Assembly: GCF_001655055.1 (NCBI RefSeq)
Contig: NZ_LXEW01000015.1
Span: 156,833-220,832, forward strand
From: Providencia heimbachae ATCC 35613
GTDB lineage: Bacteria; Pseudomonadota; Gammaproteobacteria; Enterobacterales; Enterobacteriaceae
Length of the DNA: 64,000 bases
Direction: 5' to 3'
Made by a program: the position numbers and the translations under genes. Positions 50,032 to 58,442 of this stretch are shown one piece after another (position 1 is the stretch's first letter; the number at the start of each line of letters is the position of its first letter). The notes under the pieces were generated by a model, which searched no databases, was not told the origin of the DNA, and saw nothing but the letters and a program-made list of their open reading frames with translations.

Positions 50032-50331
50032 ATGGCAAAAGAACAAACTGATCGCACTACACTAGATTTGTTCGCCGAGGAACGTAGGCCTGGGCGACCT
50101 AAAACAAGCCCGTTATCGCGGGATGAACAGTTAAGGATCAACAAGCGCAATCAACTTAGGCGCGATAAAGTCAAAGGACTGCGTAGAGTTGAATTAAAAT
50201 TAAATGAAGAGGCTGTTGCGATTTTAAATCAGTTAGCTGAAGAAAAAAACATCAGTCGCAGTGAATTAATAGAAGAAATTTTGATGTCTCAACTAGAATT
50301 AGAACAAGACGACGAGATAGTAAGTAAATAA
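50032..50331 (+). CDS. ybfE: YbfE, LexA-regulon protein with ribbon-helix-helix-like C-terminus
   Basis: 99 aa from the ATG at 50032 (MAKEQTDRTTLDLFAEERRP), the E. coli start (97 aa); the frame is open 46 codons upstream into the terminator of the secretion operon, which cannot be coding. The N-terminal half is basic (RPGRPKTSPLSRDEQLRINKRNQLRRDK). The C-terminal half (VELKLNEEAVAILNQLAEEKNISRSELIEEIL) looks like a ribbon-helix-helix DNA-binding unit. It is LexA-controlled in E. coli; no CTGT-N8-ACAG box was seen within about 170 bp here. Function unknown. Confidence 0.88.
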   Translation: MAKEQTDRTTLDLFAEERRPGRPKTSPLSRDEQLRINKRNQLRRDKVKGLRRVELKLNEEAVAILNQLAEEKNISRSELIEEILMSQLELEQDDEIVSK

Positions 50332-50340
50332 TTTCAATTA

Positions 50341-50462
50341 CTTAAAGTAATTCGAGTTACAGGTAGGCGAAAAAAGATAAGCCAAATAGCAACGATAAGC
50401 ACGATGATTCTAGTCGCTGAGTATCGTCAGCAGCCCTGCAATTTGAAGTATCGTGGGTATAT
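50341..50462. repeat. Degenerate ERIC-type repeat between ybfE and fldA
   Basis: About 122 bp from AAGTAATTCGAGTTACAGG to CTGCAATTTGAAGTATCG then TGGGTATATT. The ends match ERIC termini. The middle (GGCGAAAAAAGATAAGCC ... GTCAGCAGCC) is unlike the consensus but keeps the overall length. Confidence 0.7.
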
Positions 50463-50606
50463 TAATAAATCACACAAATTTGACAGACTTATCAATATTT
50501 TTTCGCCAGAATAAGGCATAAATTCTACTTATTTTCGTTTTAATTTAGTTCTAGTAGATGAGCATAATCGTCTAGTCTTCTAGAAAAACAAGAGGTTAAT
50601 CACTTT

Positions 50607-51134
50607 ATGGCAGTCATCGGCATTTTCTTCGGAAGTGATACAGGTAACACAGAAAATATTGCCAAAATGATCCAAAAGCAATTAGGCAAAGATGTTGCAG
50701 AAGTTCATGATATTGCAAAGTGCAGCAAAGAAGACATCGAAGCTTTTGATATCTTACTGCTTGGCATCCCGACTTGGTATTATGGCGAAGCTCAATGTGA
50801 TTGGGATGATTTTTTCCCAACTCTCGAAGAAATTGATTTTGAAGGTAAACTTGTTGCTTTGTTCGGTTGCGGAGACCAAGAAGATTACGCGGAGTACTTC
50901 TGTGATGCAATGGGAACCATTCGCGACATAATTGAACCTCGTGGTGCCGTCATCGTGGGTCATTGGCCTACCGAAGGATACCATTTTGAAGCATCAAAAG
51001 GCATGGCAGATGACAACCATTTTATTGGCCTTGCCATCGATGAAGACAGACAACCAGAGTTGACGGACGAGCGTGTTGATGCTTGGGTTAAACAGATCTC
51101 TGAAGAAATGTCTTTGGCTGAAATTCTTGGCTAA
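50607..51134 (+). CDS. fldA: Flavodoxin 1
   Basis: 175 aa (176 in E. coli). FMN-binding electron carrier; T/S-rich phosphate loop GSDTGNTENIAKMI, FMN-stacking segments PTWYYGEAQCDWDDF and GCGDQEDYAEYFCDA (long-chain flavodoxin). It donates electrons to pyruvate formate-lyase activase, biotin synthase, IspG/IspH and others; pflB, whose activase needs flavodoxin, is in this window. The start follows AAGAGG at good distance. It precedes fur, the conserved fldA-fur order. Confidence 0.97.
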   Translation: MAVIGIFFGSDTGNTENIAKMIQKQLGKDVAEVHDIAKCSKEDIEAFDILLLGIPTWYYGEAQCDWDDFFPTLEEIDFEGKLVALFGCGDQEDYAEYFCDAMGTIRDIIEPRGAVIVGHWPTEGYHFEASKGMADDNHFIGLAIDEDRQPELTDERVDAWVKQISEEMSLAEILG

Positions 51135-51297
51135 TACTCAATTTTAAACCTTATCTGATTAGGTATAATTACCGTAATTAATTTTGGATGTAGGTAAGAC
51201 TAAAAGCTAGGGTAGATGCGGGTCGTATAATGACTTTACATATACCCTTAGCGCGAAATAACAAATAAAAATAGCATAATGGGATGGGCTGTTAGGA

Positions 51298-51413
51298 CAT
51301 TATCATAATAATGAGACAATACATGGTTTCTATTTTTGTGTTCCATGCCTATAATTGTAAATCAGTTTAGAAGACAACTGGATTTATGTTAAAAATGTCT
51401 CATTATTGTTAAA
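51298..51413 (+). promoter_or_regulatory. fur upstream region: candidate Fur box and tiny upstream ORF
   Basis: CATTAT-CATAAT-AATGAG at 51298-51315 has two perfect NAT(A/T)AT Fur hexamers and one poor one, a plausible autoregulatory Fur box. At 51387-51413 an 8-codon ORF (MLKMSHYC, then stop) ends 30 bases before the fur start. In E. coli an upstream ORF called uof couples fur translation to RyhB control; whether this small ORF is an equivalent is not known. Confidence 0.35.
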
Positions 51414-51443
51414 TTCATGATTCAAGATACAGGACAAGCCCGC

Positions 51444-51896
51444 ATGACAGACAACAATAAAGCATTGAAAAATGCTGGACTCAAAGTCACTCTTCCACGA
51501 TTAAAGATTTTGGAAGTACTTCAGGAGCCTGAGTGCCATCACGTCAGTGCGGAAGATCTCTATAAAAAGCTGATTGATATCGGTGAAGAGATCGGGTTAG
51601 CCACGGTTTACCGTGTATTAAACCAATTTGATGATGCAGGTATTGTAACCCGTCATAATTTTGAGGGTGGAAAATCTGTATTCGAATTAACTCAGCAACA
51701 TCACCATGACCACTTGATCTGTTTGGATTGTGGAAAAGTGATTGAGTTTTCTGACGAATCCATTGAAACCCGCCAGAAAAACATCGCCGCTCGTCATGGT
51801 ATTAAGCTATCTAACCACAGCTTATATCTTTATGGCCATTGCTCAGATGGTAATGACTGCCGTAATAATGCTCAAGCGCACGAAGCAAAAGAGTAA
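51444..51896 (+). CDS. fur: Ferric uptake regulator Fur
   Basis: 150 aa from the ATG at 51444 (MTDNNKALKNAGLKVTLPR) preceded by AGGA; E. coli Fur is 148 aa and starts here. Nine in-frame upstream codons are open. N-terminal winged helix (LKVTLPRLKILEVLQ to GLATVYRVLNQFDDAGIV), then metal sites: HHHDHLICLDCGKVIEF (structural Zn cysteines and regulatory histidines) and a second Cys pair in HCSDGNDC. Fe2+-Fur represses iron uptake genes. A strong terminator follows. Confidence 0.97.
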   Translation: MTDNNKALKNAGLKVTLPRLKILEVLQEPECHHVSAEDLYKKLIDIGEEIGLATVYRVLNQFDDAGIVTRHNFEGGKSVFELTQQHHHDHLICLDCGKVIEFSDESIETRQKNIAARHGIKLSNHSLYLYGHCSDGNDCRNNAQAHEAKE

Positions 51897-51933
51897 TTTC
51901 CTACTCTGCTGCATAAATAACGCACATAATACA

Positions 51934-51967
51934 AAAAGAAAGGAACATACAATGTTCCTTTCTTTTT
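51934..51967 (+). terminator. fur terminator
   Basis: AAAAGAAAGGAACA (51934-51947) and TGTTCCTTTCTTTT (51953-51966), a 14-bp stem with a five-base loop followed by TTAC. Confidence 0.88.
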
Positions 51968-52073
51968 TACTTTTACATCCATTTTATTTTGAAGTTACTT
52001 AAACCTATTCAGTTGTTGATGACTGCCATAATGTTTATTGTGATAACTTCTGTTTTATCATTGAATTACAGCA

Positions 52074-53471
52074 TTAAAAAATAGTGAATGGCATCATAAC
52101 CATAAACTTAATATCTTTCTCATCTTGGAAAATATTCCCGTAACCGCCCGTATAACTCGGAATATCGGTATGATTATCATACTTAGTAAAATGTAGTTTG
52201 AACAAAGTATCTTTAGCTCGCCCTGTTTGAACGGTATAAAGTATATCGAAGTTCCAGGCACTCTCTTTTAGTTTTACATCTTGTGCATATTGGGAGTTCG
52301 TACTGGGTTTCGCATCCCATCCATAAATATACGATGTTCCAACTTTCCAACCCGCTAAATCCCAATTTTTTAAGTCATACATCACACCAGCGTATACGGC
52401 TTTTTCATTATTCGCATTCCAGTCAGATCGGCCATCCCACCAGATATCCATACGCCCGTTCGATGTCGCCCAGCCTGGCGTCATACGCTGTAAAAAGTAA
52501 CCTTGGTTACCCTCTGCTTTGACATAAGTCCCCTCAAGTTTAAAGTCAAACTGATCATAGGTATAGCCAAGAGTCATGGCTTGCAACCACGCTAAACCAT
52601 CATAAACATCATTGACACCACCATCAGAGACTTTATCTTTAGAACCATAAAACTGATAAGACATACGCAAATCACGGTCTGCAATAGGTACTGCATAAGA
52701 TGCTTTTGCAAAATACTGATCCATATAATCTTTAGCCTGACCATATGAACCTTCTAATACTAACGAATTTTTGAAATCATATTTAAAACCGACCGCTTGT
52801 AGGTAGCTAATTCCCGTCTTACCATCTGCTTCACGGAAGTTGTACATATCGCGATACCAAGGCGCTTTGTAGCGGTCAGTCCACATGTATGACATGCTTA
52901 ATTCACCACTTTGTTCAAAATCAAAAACGCCACCGACTTCTAAACCACGATACGTTCCCGGCATGTAGCTCCAGTGGGAGGCTAACAGCGTTTGTCCCGT
53001 CGGCTGAATATAACCCCCTCTTCCCCAGAAAGGGCCATATTTCATTTTAGCGGCGGCTTTATAAATACTGACGCCACTGCGATCCCCTGTGTATTTCTCA
53101 TCCCAGCGAGATTTTGCATCACTGAAACCAATTTCATTGGGGGCTGCGGGGCCACTGTTTGATAGCTCAATGGCAGTAAATGCGGCTAAATCTAGACCGA
53201 TAACATCTTGAAAATAGCCGGATGAAAAATCAAGGCTAGCATTGAATGTCGAATGTTTAAGATTATCTGTATATTTCTTATATTTATCACTATTTGGATC
53301 TAAATCTTTGCGTGAGCGATCTCTTTGCCAATAATATAGCCCACCCTTTAAGGTTGAATCTTCAAGGAATTGCTCTGCATGCATGATAGGTTGATAACCA
53401 ATAGGAAGCATAGCTATCGCTATTTTTAGCGCGAGCAACTTCCTGCCAGTATTGACATTTTTGTTAACCAT
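52074..53471 (-). CDS. chiP: Chitoporin ChiP (OprD-family outer-membrane channel)
   Basis: 465 aa (468 in E. coli). Signal peptide of about 32 residues ([21 protein letters not shown]) before [20 protein letters not shown]. Family blocks [40 protein letters not shown] and the C-terminal [15 protein letters not shown] ending in Phe indicate an OprD-type beta-barrel. In E. coli it takes up chitosugars and is silenced by the sRNA ChiX and repressor NagC. The neighbouring lipoprotein gene chiQ of E. coli is missing (only 177 bp to fur), as are glnS and the nag genes. Confidence 0.93.
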   Translation of the reverse strand: MVNKNVNTGRKLLALKIAIAMLPIGYQPIMHAEQFLEDSTLKGGLYYWQRDRSRKDLDPNSDKYKKYTDNLKHSTFNASLDFSSGYFQDVIGLDLAAFTAIELSNSGPAAPNEIGFSDAKSRWDEKYTGDRSGVSIYKAAAKMKYGPFWGRGGYIQPTGQTLLASHWSYMPGTYRGLEVGGVFDFEQSGELSMSYMWTDRYKAPWYRDMYNFREADGKTGISYLQAVGFKYDFKNSLVLEGSYGQAKDYMDQYFAKASYAVPIADRDLRMSYQFYGSKDKVSDGGVNDVYDGLAWLQAMTLGYTYDQFDFKLEGTYVKAEGNQGYFLQRMTPGWATSNGRMDIWWDGRSDWNANNEKAVYAGVMYDLKNWDLAGWKVGTSYIYGWDAKPSTNSQYAQDVKLKESAWNFDILYTVQTGRAKDTLFKLHFTKYDNHTDIPSYTGGYGNIFQDEKDIKFMVMMPFTIF

Positions 53472-53660
53472 TCTTGTATTCCTCTAATATTTTTATAATG
53501 TTATTTTTCGGCCGAAATACGATTTAATTTTCCGTTTAAATCTAATTATTCACAATAACTTATGTTATTCGTGATGTGTTTAGCCTATTTTTTGCGACGC
53601 GAATTATCAACACAGATACCAGCTTTGTTGTTAAAACATGATCAACAACACATTAATTAT
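53472..53660 (-). promoter_or_regulatory. chiP upstream region: ChiX-complementary site and three palindromes
   Basis: The chiP Shine-Dalgarno reads TTAGAGGAATAC on the minus strand; AGAGGAAT is complementary to the ChiX seed AUUCCUCU known in E. coli. Further upstream: a perfect 12-bp palindrome TTTCGGCCGAAA (53506-53517) in a TATTTTT...AAATA setting resembling NagC sites, an inverted repeat TCACAATAAC / GTTATTCGTGA (53550-53574), and TGTTGTT-N11-AACAACA (53626-53650). They suggest control by NagC and perhaps other regulators; assignments are inferences. Confidence 0.45.
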
Positions 53661-54120
53661 TATTAGCAATAGAGGTTACTAATGGTGAGAAATAAATTAA
53701 ATAATTTTAACTACATGATATGAAACACAAAAATACAATTTAAAATATAGGACTGGCCTGTTTTAATTTTATCTAATCATTAGAAATAAAGATAAAAAAT
53801 GGCTATTTATCCACTTAACTTTCTTAATTCTTGATATTTTTTTAAGTAATATCACCCCATTGACCTAATTAAGCCAAAATACATGAGTAGAATACGTATA
53901 TTTAGAGCATAAATAGAATTTCAAATACAATATTGAAAAATATAGGTAGGCTAAATTTAATAAAGTGTAGAAAAGTATGTGCATCAACAAAGTAAAATTA
54001 GATAAAGACAATTCGTCAGCATACTGCCAGCAAGGTAACTCAAAAAGTACCATTTAAGTCTGAGTTAATCCGTAGTTCGAAGAGAAACAGCTTACTGTCT
54101 CTCCTCGATGATTAATATCT
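53661..54120. other. Non-coding AT-rich stretch between the Cif-like gene and the chiP promoter
   Basis: No credible gene: a 62-codon minus-strand frame at 53865-54053 lacks a ribosome binding site and recognisable composition. No convincing terminator for the hydrolase gene was found either. Confidence 0.4.
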
Positions 54121-55086
54121 CTATTGATTTAAGAAGGGTAATAACGCCGACATCAACTGTTCTGGACACTCTTCAGTGACGAAATGGCCACATTCACTGA
54201 GCATCACACCTTTTAAATTTGTCGCCCTACCCTGTAAAGTCAATTGTGGTGCATCACGAGTGGCTTGATCTGCGCCAATAGCCATGACTGGCATCGTTAG
54301 TTTTTTATTCGCGCGCTGTTTATTTTGCAATATAGTTTGTGGAATAGCGCGATAATAAGCAAATCCCGCTCGTAGCCCTCCCGGTGAGGTATAGGCAGCA
54401 ATATAGGTTTCTGCAGCGACCCTATCACGTCGATAAGACCAATTATCAAAAATGAAATTGAGATATTCTTTTTCTTTTCCAGCCGTTAACATTTCAGGTA
54501 AATCATGTACCTGATTAAACATAAAATGCCAAAGAAAGATGTTTTCATTAGGATCAACAAAGATACTTGGCGCAGGTGCTAGCCCCGGTATCACCGCTTC
54601 CGTCAAGGCTATTTTCGTTATCGATGCTGGATAATCACTCGCCATTGCATAGCCAACCCACATACCAATATCATGACCAACAACAGCATACTTATCATAG
54701 CCTAATTGAGTCATCATGCTATGTAAGGTCGTGGCCACTGCACCTGTATCATATCCACTATCCGGTCGATCCGAGTAACCAGTACCAGGGGGATCAACTG
54801 CTATCGCCATATACCCGTTATTGGCAAGCTCGGTCATCACATACCGCCATGTATACCAAGTTTGTGGCCAGCCTGGTATCAATAAAACCGGCTTTCCTTG
54901 ACCCGCAGTTACATAATGAATCCGATGTCCTGATACTTTTACATAATGATGTTGAAAATTTTCCTCATCTACCTGAATAGATGCCATTACTGTACTTTTA
55001 TCACTTTTTTCAGCTAAAGAAACCGTACTGTGCAAAGTAAGAACCATGGCTGTCGCCAATAGCACCTTATTAAATAATAAATTCAT
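54121..55086 (-). CDS. Secreted Cif-like epoxide hydrolase (alpha/beta-hydrolase)
   Basis: 321 aa with a signal peptide (LLATAMVLTLHSTVSLA, cleavage about residue 25). It resembles Pseudomonas aeruginosa Cif, the secreted epoxide hydrolase that lowers host CFTR at the epithelial surface. All Cif active-site positions appear conserved: nucleophile D139 in GHDIGMW, E163 in LTEAVIP, the ring-opening pair H187 (LWHFMF) and Y244/Y245 (AYYRAI), and catalytic H301 in ECGHFVTEECP. The oxyanion segment reads PGWPQTWYTW. A TetR-family repressor is divergent from it. Exported at least to the periplasm; a host effect is only inference. It could also be a related detoxifying hydrolase. Confidence 0.82.
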   Translation of the reverse strand: MNLLFNKVLLATAMVLTLHSTVSLAEKSDKSTVMASIQVDEENFQHHYVKVSGHRIHYVTAGQGKPVLLIPGWPQTWYTWRYVMTELANNGYMAIAVDPPGTGYSDRPDSGYDTGAVATTLHSMMTQLGYDKYAVVGHDIGMWVGYAMASDYPASITKIALTEAVIPGLAPAPSIFVDPNENIFLWHFMFNQVHDLPEMLTAGKEKEYLNFIFDNWSYRRDRVAAETYIAAYTSPGGLRAGFAYYRAIPQTILQNKQRANKKLTMPVMAIGADQATRDAPQLTLQGRATNLKGVMLSECGHFVTEECPEQLMSALLPFLNQ

Positions 55087-55177
55087 CTTGATTCCATAAA
55101 ATTAATATCAAATTGTTGTTGATGGATTCGAATTCCGCCAGCTCATCCTTTCACTGTCAGCTATCTCGTCCAATTAC

Positions 55178-55191
55178 TTGTCGATCGACAA
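55178..55191. promoter_or_regulatory. Perfect 14-bp palindrome in the divergent promoter
   Basis: TTGTCGATCGACAA, perfectly self-complementary, sits on the hydrolase side of the shared promoter region. It may be a further operator; the sequence differs from the two 22-bp repeats. Confidence 0.45.
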
Positions 55192-55215
55192 ACAATAGAG
55201 TAATCGGTTATTTAA

Positions 55216-55262
55216 TTCTTTGTCAATCATTAAAGAATAATTCTTTGTCAATCCACAAAGAA
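55216..55262. promoter_or_regulatory. Two tandem 22-bp operators for the divergent TetR repressor
   Basis: Copy 1 (55216-55237) is TTCTTT-N10-AAAGAA; copy 2 (55241-55262) is the perfect TTCTTTGT-N6-ACAAAGAA. Both share the left half TTCTTTGTCAATC and start 25 bp apart. They lie 43-89 bp before the repressor start codon and between the divergent genes, the usual place for TetR-family operators. Confidence 0.7.
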
Positions 55263-55304
55263 GTGATAGTATTTATCAAACGCTATTCAAGAGGAAAATG
55301 AATA

Positions 55305-55910
55305 ATGGCAGGCAGACCAAGAGAATTTGACCGTGAGACCGCATTACGTAAAGCTAAATTGGTATTTTGGCAACGTGGCTATGAAGGAACGTCTATATCT
55401 GATTTAGTCACAGCACTGGGTATTGCTTCTGCACGCATTTATGCGGCCTTTGGCTCAAAGGAAAATCTTTTTCGTGAAGCTGTTGCACTGTATTTATCGG
55501 AAGAAGGTGCCTTTGCTGATACCGCAATGCATGAACCTAATACGTACTTAGCTATTGAAAAACTACTGACCAATGCCGTTAAAACTTACACTCAACAAAA
55601 CCAACCTCGTGGTTGTATGGTGGTCTTATCATTAACAAACTACAGCAGTGAAAATGAAGAGATCATGTTTTGGTTAGCTAACTATCGTTTAGCGCGAACT
55701 GCATCAATCATTCAGCGCCTGAAAAAAGGCATTGAGTCAGGTGACTTACCTGAAAAAACCGATGCACAAGCCCTAGGTGATTACTTTGCAACACTTTTGC
55801 ACGGGATATCCATTCAGGCTCGAGATGGTATTAGCCGTGAACACTTACTTGCAATGGTCGCCATTGCAATGCGTACTTTTGATGTCATTATTGCCCAAAA
55901 TCGAATCTAG
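55305..55910 (+). CDS. TetR/AcrR-family transcriptional repressor
   Basis: 201 aa. N-terminal TetR DNA-binding domain (MAGRPREFDRETALRKAKLVFWQRGYEGTS... is the typical start; helix-turn-helix SISDLVTALGIASARIYAAF), then a helical ligand-binding domain with a cysteine in RGCMVVLSL. AGAGG lies upstream at good spacing. It is divergent from the Cif-like hydrolase and followed 16 bp later by the SGNH hydrolase on the same strand. It probably represses both sides through the paired operators; the inducer is unknown, possibly an epoxide or ester as for CifR in Pseudomonas. Confidence 0.9.
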   Translation: MAGRPREFDRETALRKAKLVFWQRGYEGTSISDLVTALGIASARIYAAFGSKENLFREAVALYLSEEGAFADTAMHEPNTYLAIEKLLTNAVKTYTQQNQPRGCMVVLSLTNYSSENEEIMFWLANYRLARTASIIQRLKKGIESGDLPEKTDAQALGDYFATLLHGISIQARDGISREHLLAMVAIAMRTFDVIIAQNRI

Positions 55911-55926
55911 CGTGGAAAACAACCGT

Positions 55927-57099
55927 ATGTCACCTTCAGACCTTGCAGTACATAACGACTGGATATGTACATGGCTTTCAACATCGCAACCAACATGTGG
56001 TAAAGCATTTCCTTTTCCACTGGAAATACCGTTAATACTCAATGATCAAACATTGTGGCAAACATTACGTATCAGTTTAGGCGGAAGTAAACTACGTTTA
56101 GTTTTTTCAAATCGTTATGGGACACAACCTTTAGTATTGGGGGATAGCGACCTTTCTATAAATGGGCAGCCTGACTTAATCCGTATCACATTTAAAGGGC
56201 ACACCCACACCACGATCCCTGCGGGGGAAATTATTTATAGTGATGAAATATCCCTACGCATTCCATCATTGTCAGTTATCAATTTACGGAGTTATTTACC
56301 AGAACCAATGCATGTAGATACATTTCATTGGGATGCACGCCATTTTTCTCTGTTAGAGACCGGTAATCAAACCCTCAAAAAAAACGACCAATACAGCCAA
56401 AAAATAAGCTCTCGCTTATTATTAGAAGGCGTAGAAATTCAGCCTGAATCAACCAGTAAAACCATCTGCGTTATCGGTGACTCGATGGTTGATGGTAATG
56501 GCGTAGAAATGGATACTTATCATCGTTGGACTGATTTGTTAGCTGAGCGCTTGGTTTCAAAATCAGTCGCAGTAATTAATGCAGGGCAATCGGGCTCTCG
56601 TTTATTAAAAGATGGTATTGGTATCAGCACATTGTCACGTTTTGAGCGCGATGTGCTCAATCAATATGGAACAACGACGTGTATCGTACAAATTGGATTA
56701 AACGATCTTGGATTAGCGGGTACAGCACTCGATCCTGAAGGCACTATACCAACAGCAAATCAATTAGTAAGCGCTTATCGACAGTTACTCCACATTGCCA
56801 AGGAAAAGAACATTCGCATGGTCGGTGTAACTCTAGTTCCTCTACGCAGTCATGAAGAATATGGGTTAGAAAGTTTCTATCAACCTGAAAAAGAAGCTAT
56901 TCGCCAACAAATTAACCAATGGATGCGTACCAGTGGTGAGTTTGATGCCATTATTGATAGCGATATGCGAGTCCGTGATCCTAATTGCCCCCAACAGCTC
57001 AATGTGCAGTATGACTCGGGTGACCACCTTCACCTTAACGATGAAGGACACCAACTGATTGCCTCATCAATTCCCCTCGAAGATATCTTATCTTATTAG
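55927..57099 (+). CDS. SGNH/GDSL-family hydrolase (esterase/acylhydrolase)
   Basis: 390 aa from the ATG at 55927, 16 bp after the repressor stop; a GTG at 55912 is a less likely start, and the longer open frame overlaps tetR. An N-terminal beta-rich domain of about 170 residues (RISLGGSKLRLVFSNRYG) is followed by the SGNH domain: block I VIGDSMVDG with nucleophile S186, block II glycine in AGQSGSR, block III IGLND, and block V D366/H369 in SGDHLHLND. No signal peptide, so cytoplasmic. Cotranscription with the TetR gene suggests a shared pathway. The substrate is not recognisable. Confidence 0.85.
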   Translation: MSPSDLAVHNDWICTWLSTSQPTCGKAFPFPLEIPLILNDQTLWQTLRISLGGSKLRLVFSNRYGTQPLVLGDSDLSINGQPDLIRITFKGHTHTTIPAGEIIYSDEISLRIPSLSVINLRSYLPEPMHVDTFHWDARHFSLLETGNQTLKKNDQYSQKISSRLLLEGVEIQPESTSKTICVIGDSMVDGNGVEMDTYHRWTDLLAERLVSKSVAVINAGQSGSRLLKDGIGISTLSRFERDVLNQYGTTTCIVQIGLNDLGLAGTALDPEGTIPTANQLVSAYRQLLHIAKEKNIRMVGVTLVPLRSHEEYGLESFYQPEKEAIRQQINQWMRTSGEFDAIIDSDMRVRDPNCPQQLNVQYDSGDHLHLNDEGHQLIASSIPLEDILSY

Positions 57100-57114
57100 A
57101 ATTCAATAAAAAAA

Positions 57115-57140
57115 GCCCGCGATCCAATTTGGATACGGGC
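57115..57140 (-). terminator. ansB terminator
   Basis: GCCCG..ATCCA and TGGAT.CGGGC arms form a hairpin that, read on the minus strand, is followed by TTTTTTTATTG. It lies between the convergent SGNH gene and ansB. Confidence 0.8.
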
Positions 57141-57203
57141 CATATAACAATTTAGTGCCAATAACTAACCTGAGATCGGTTTAATTCAGCTAATTATAAT
57201 TAA

Positions 57204-58247
57204 TTAGTATTTTTCAAACAATGTTTGGATTTTTTTAGGATCTTGTGTTTCTGTTAATGCTAATTGTAATAAAACACGCGCTTTTTGTGGGTTCAGTCTT
57301 TCTGAGGCAACAAAGCCGTATAAGTTATCATCAACCTCTGCATTACGCGTTGTATAGCCTGTCGGTACACGGCTAGCACGAACAACTACAACATCTTCTT
57401 TTGCGGCTTTAGCCAAGGCATCCAACACTGTTTTATACATATTGCCATTTCCAACTCCCGCACTGACAATGCCTTCAACGCCCTCTTCTCGCAGTGCCTT
57501 AACGGGACCTGCTGATGCATTCGCATAATTATACACAATGCCAACGGCAGGTAATTTTTCGAGTTTTGATACGTCAAAAGCCGCTTTATCACTTCGTGGT
57601 GGCGCCACTTGATAATAAGTGACGGTTCCATCATGAATAAACCCTTCCGCACCTGCATTTACTGCATCAAATGCTTGTACTTCAGTAGTATTCATTTTTA
57701 CCACATTACGACCTTGAATAACCTTGTCATTCATCACCATAAGTACACCTCGCTCGCCCGCAGATTTGTCGCTAGCGAGTACAACCGCATTATAAAGATT
57801 TAAAGGGCCATCCGCGCCTAATGCTGTTGAAGGACGCATAGCACCCACTAATACAATCGGTTTTTTACATGCCGTCGTTAAATCGAGAAAAAATGCTGTT
57901 TCTTCTAAAGTATCAGTCCCATGAGTGATAACAAAACCGTCGGTCTTATCACAATCTTGGTTAATTTTTTTTGCCAGTGTTAGCCACACTTGGTCATTCA
58001 TATCTTGGGAACCAATGTTAACGAGTTGCTCCCCACTTAAATTAGCGATTTTTTTCGTTTCAGGAACTGCATTAATTAACGCATCAATTCCCACCTTGCC
58101 TGCTTGATAACTCGAAGAAGTCGCAGAATCCCCACCTCCCGCAATCGTTCCACCTGTTGCCAATACCGTAATGTTAGGTTGAGCAAATGCAGAAACAGCA
58201 AATAGCGAGACGAGAGTAGCAAGCAATGTCTTATGACTGGTTTTCAT
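57204..58247 (-). CDS. ansB: L-asparaginase II, periplasmic
   Basis: 347 aa (348 in E. coli). Signal peptide MKTSHKTLLATLVSLFAVSAFA before QPNITVLATGGTIAGGG, which contains the nucleophilic threonine. Second active-site threonine in THGTDTLEETAF and the lysine in VGAMRPSTALGADGP. Homotetramer that hydrolyses asparagine to aspartate in the periplasm; aspartate then feeds fumarate respiration in anaerobic enterics. Divergent from ycaO across 195 bp; a TGTGACC half-site in that gap is too weak to call as CRP. Confidence 0.96.
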   Translation of the reverse strand: MKTSHKTLLATLVSLFAVSAFAQPNITVLATGGTIAGGGDSATSSSYQAGKVGIDALINAVPETKKIANLSGEQLVNIGSQDMNDQVWLTLAKKINQDCDKTDGFVITHGTDTLEETAFFLDLTTACKKPIVLVGAMRPSTALGADGPLNLYNAVVLASDKSAGERGVLMVMNDKVIQGRNVVKMNTTEVQAFDAVNAGAEGFIHDGTVTYYQVAPPRSDKAAFDVSKLEKLPAVGIVYNYANASAGPVKALREEGVEGIVSAGVGNGNMYKTVLDALAKAAKEDVVVVRASRVPTGYTTRNAEVDDNLYGFVASERLNPQKARVLLQLALTETQDPKKIQTLFEKY

Positions 58248-58442
58248 CCTAATATCCTTTAAGTAAATAAACTTCAGTTATTATGTGGATTTAAGCTGTT
58301 CATGTTGTGACCTATATAATCATTCTAGTAAAAATAATGAACATTAATATCATTTTTTAAGGAACGAATAAAAAGGATGAGAGCTGAAGCAAAAATCCGT
58401 ATCATAGGCCGTCTGAAACACTCTATTCACAAGTGACTGATA

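Noticed and set aside
53865..54053. 62-codon minus-strand frame in the chiP-hydrolase gap
   Set aside because: No ribosome binding site and no recognisable domain; considered random in AT-rich DNA.
54567..54980. 137-codon plus-strand frame opposite the Cif-like hydrolase
   Set aside because: Antisense shadow; rich in His, Ser and Tyr as expected from reverse reading, and no start signal.
58315..58340. Possible CRP site (TGTGACC...) between ansB and ycaO
   Set aside because: Only one half-site matches; the second half (TAATC) is too far from TCACA.
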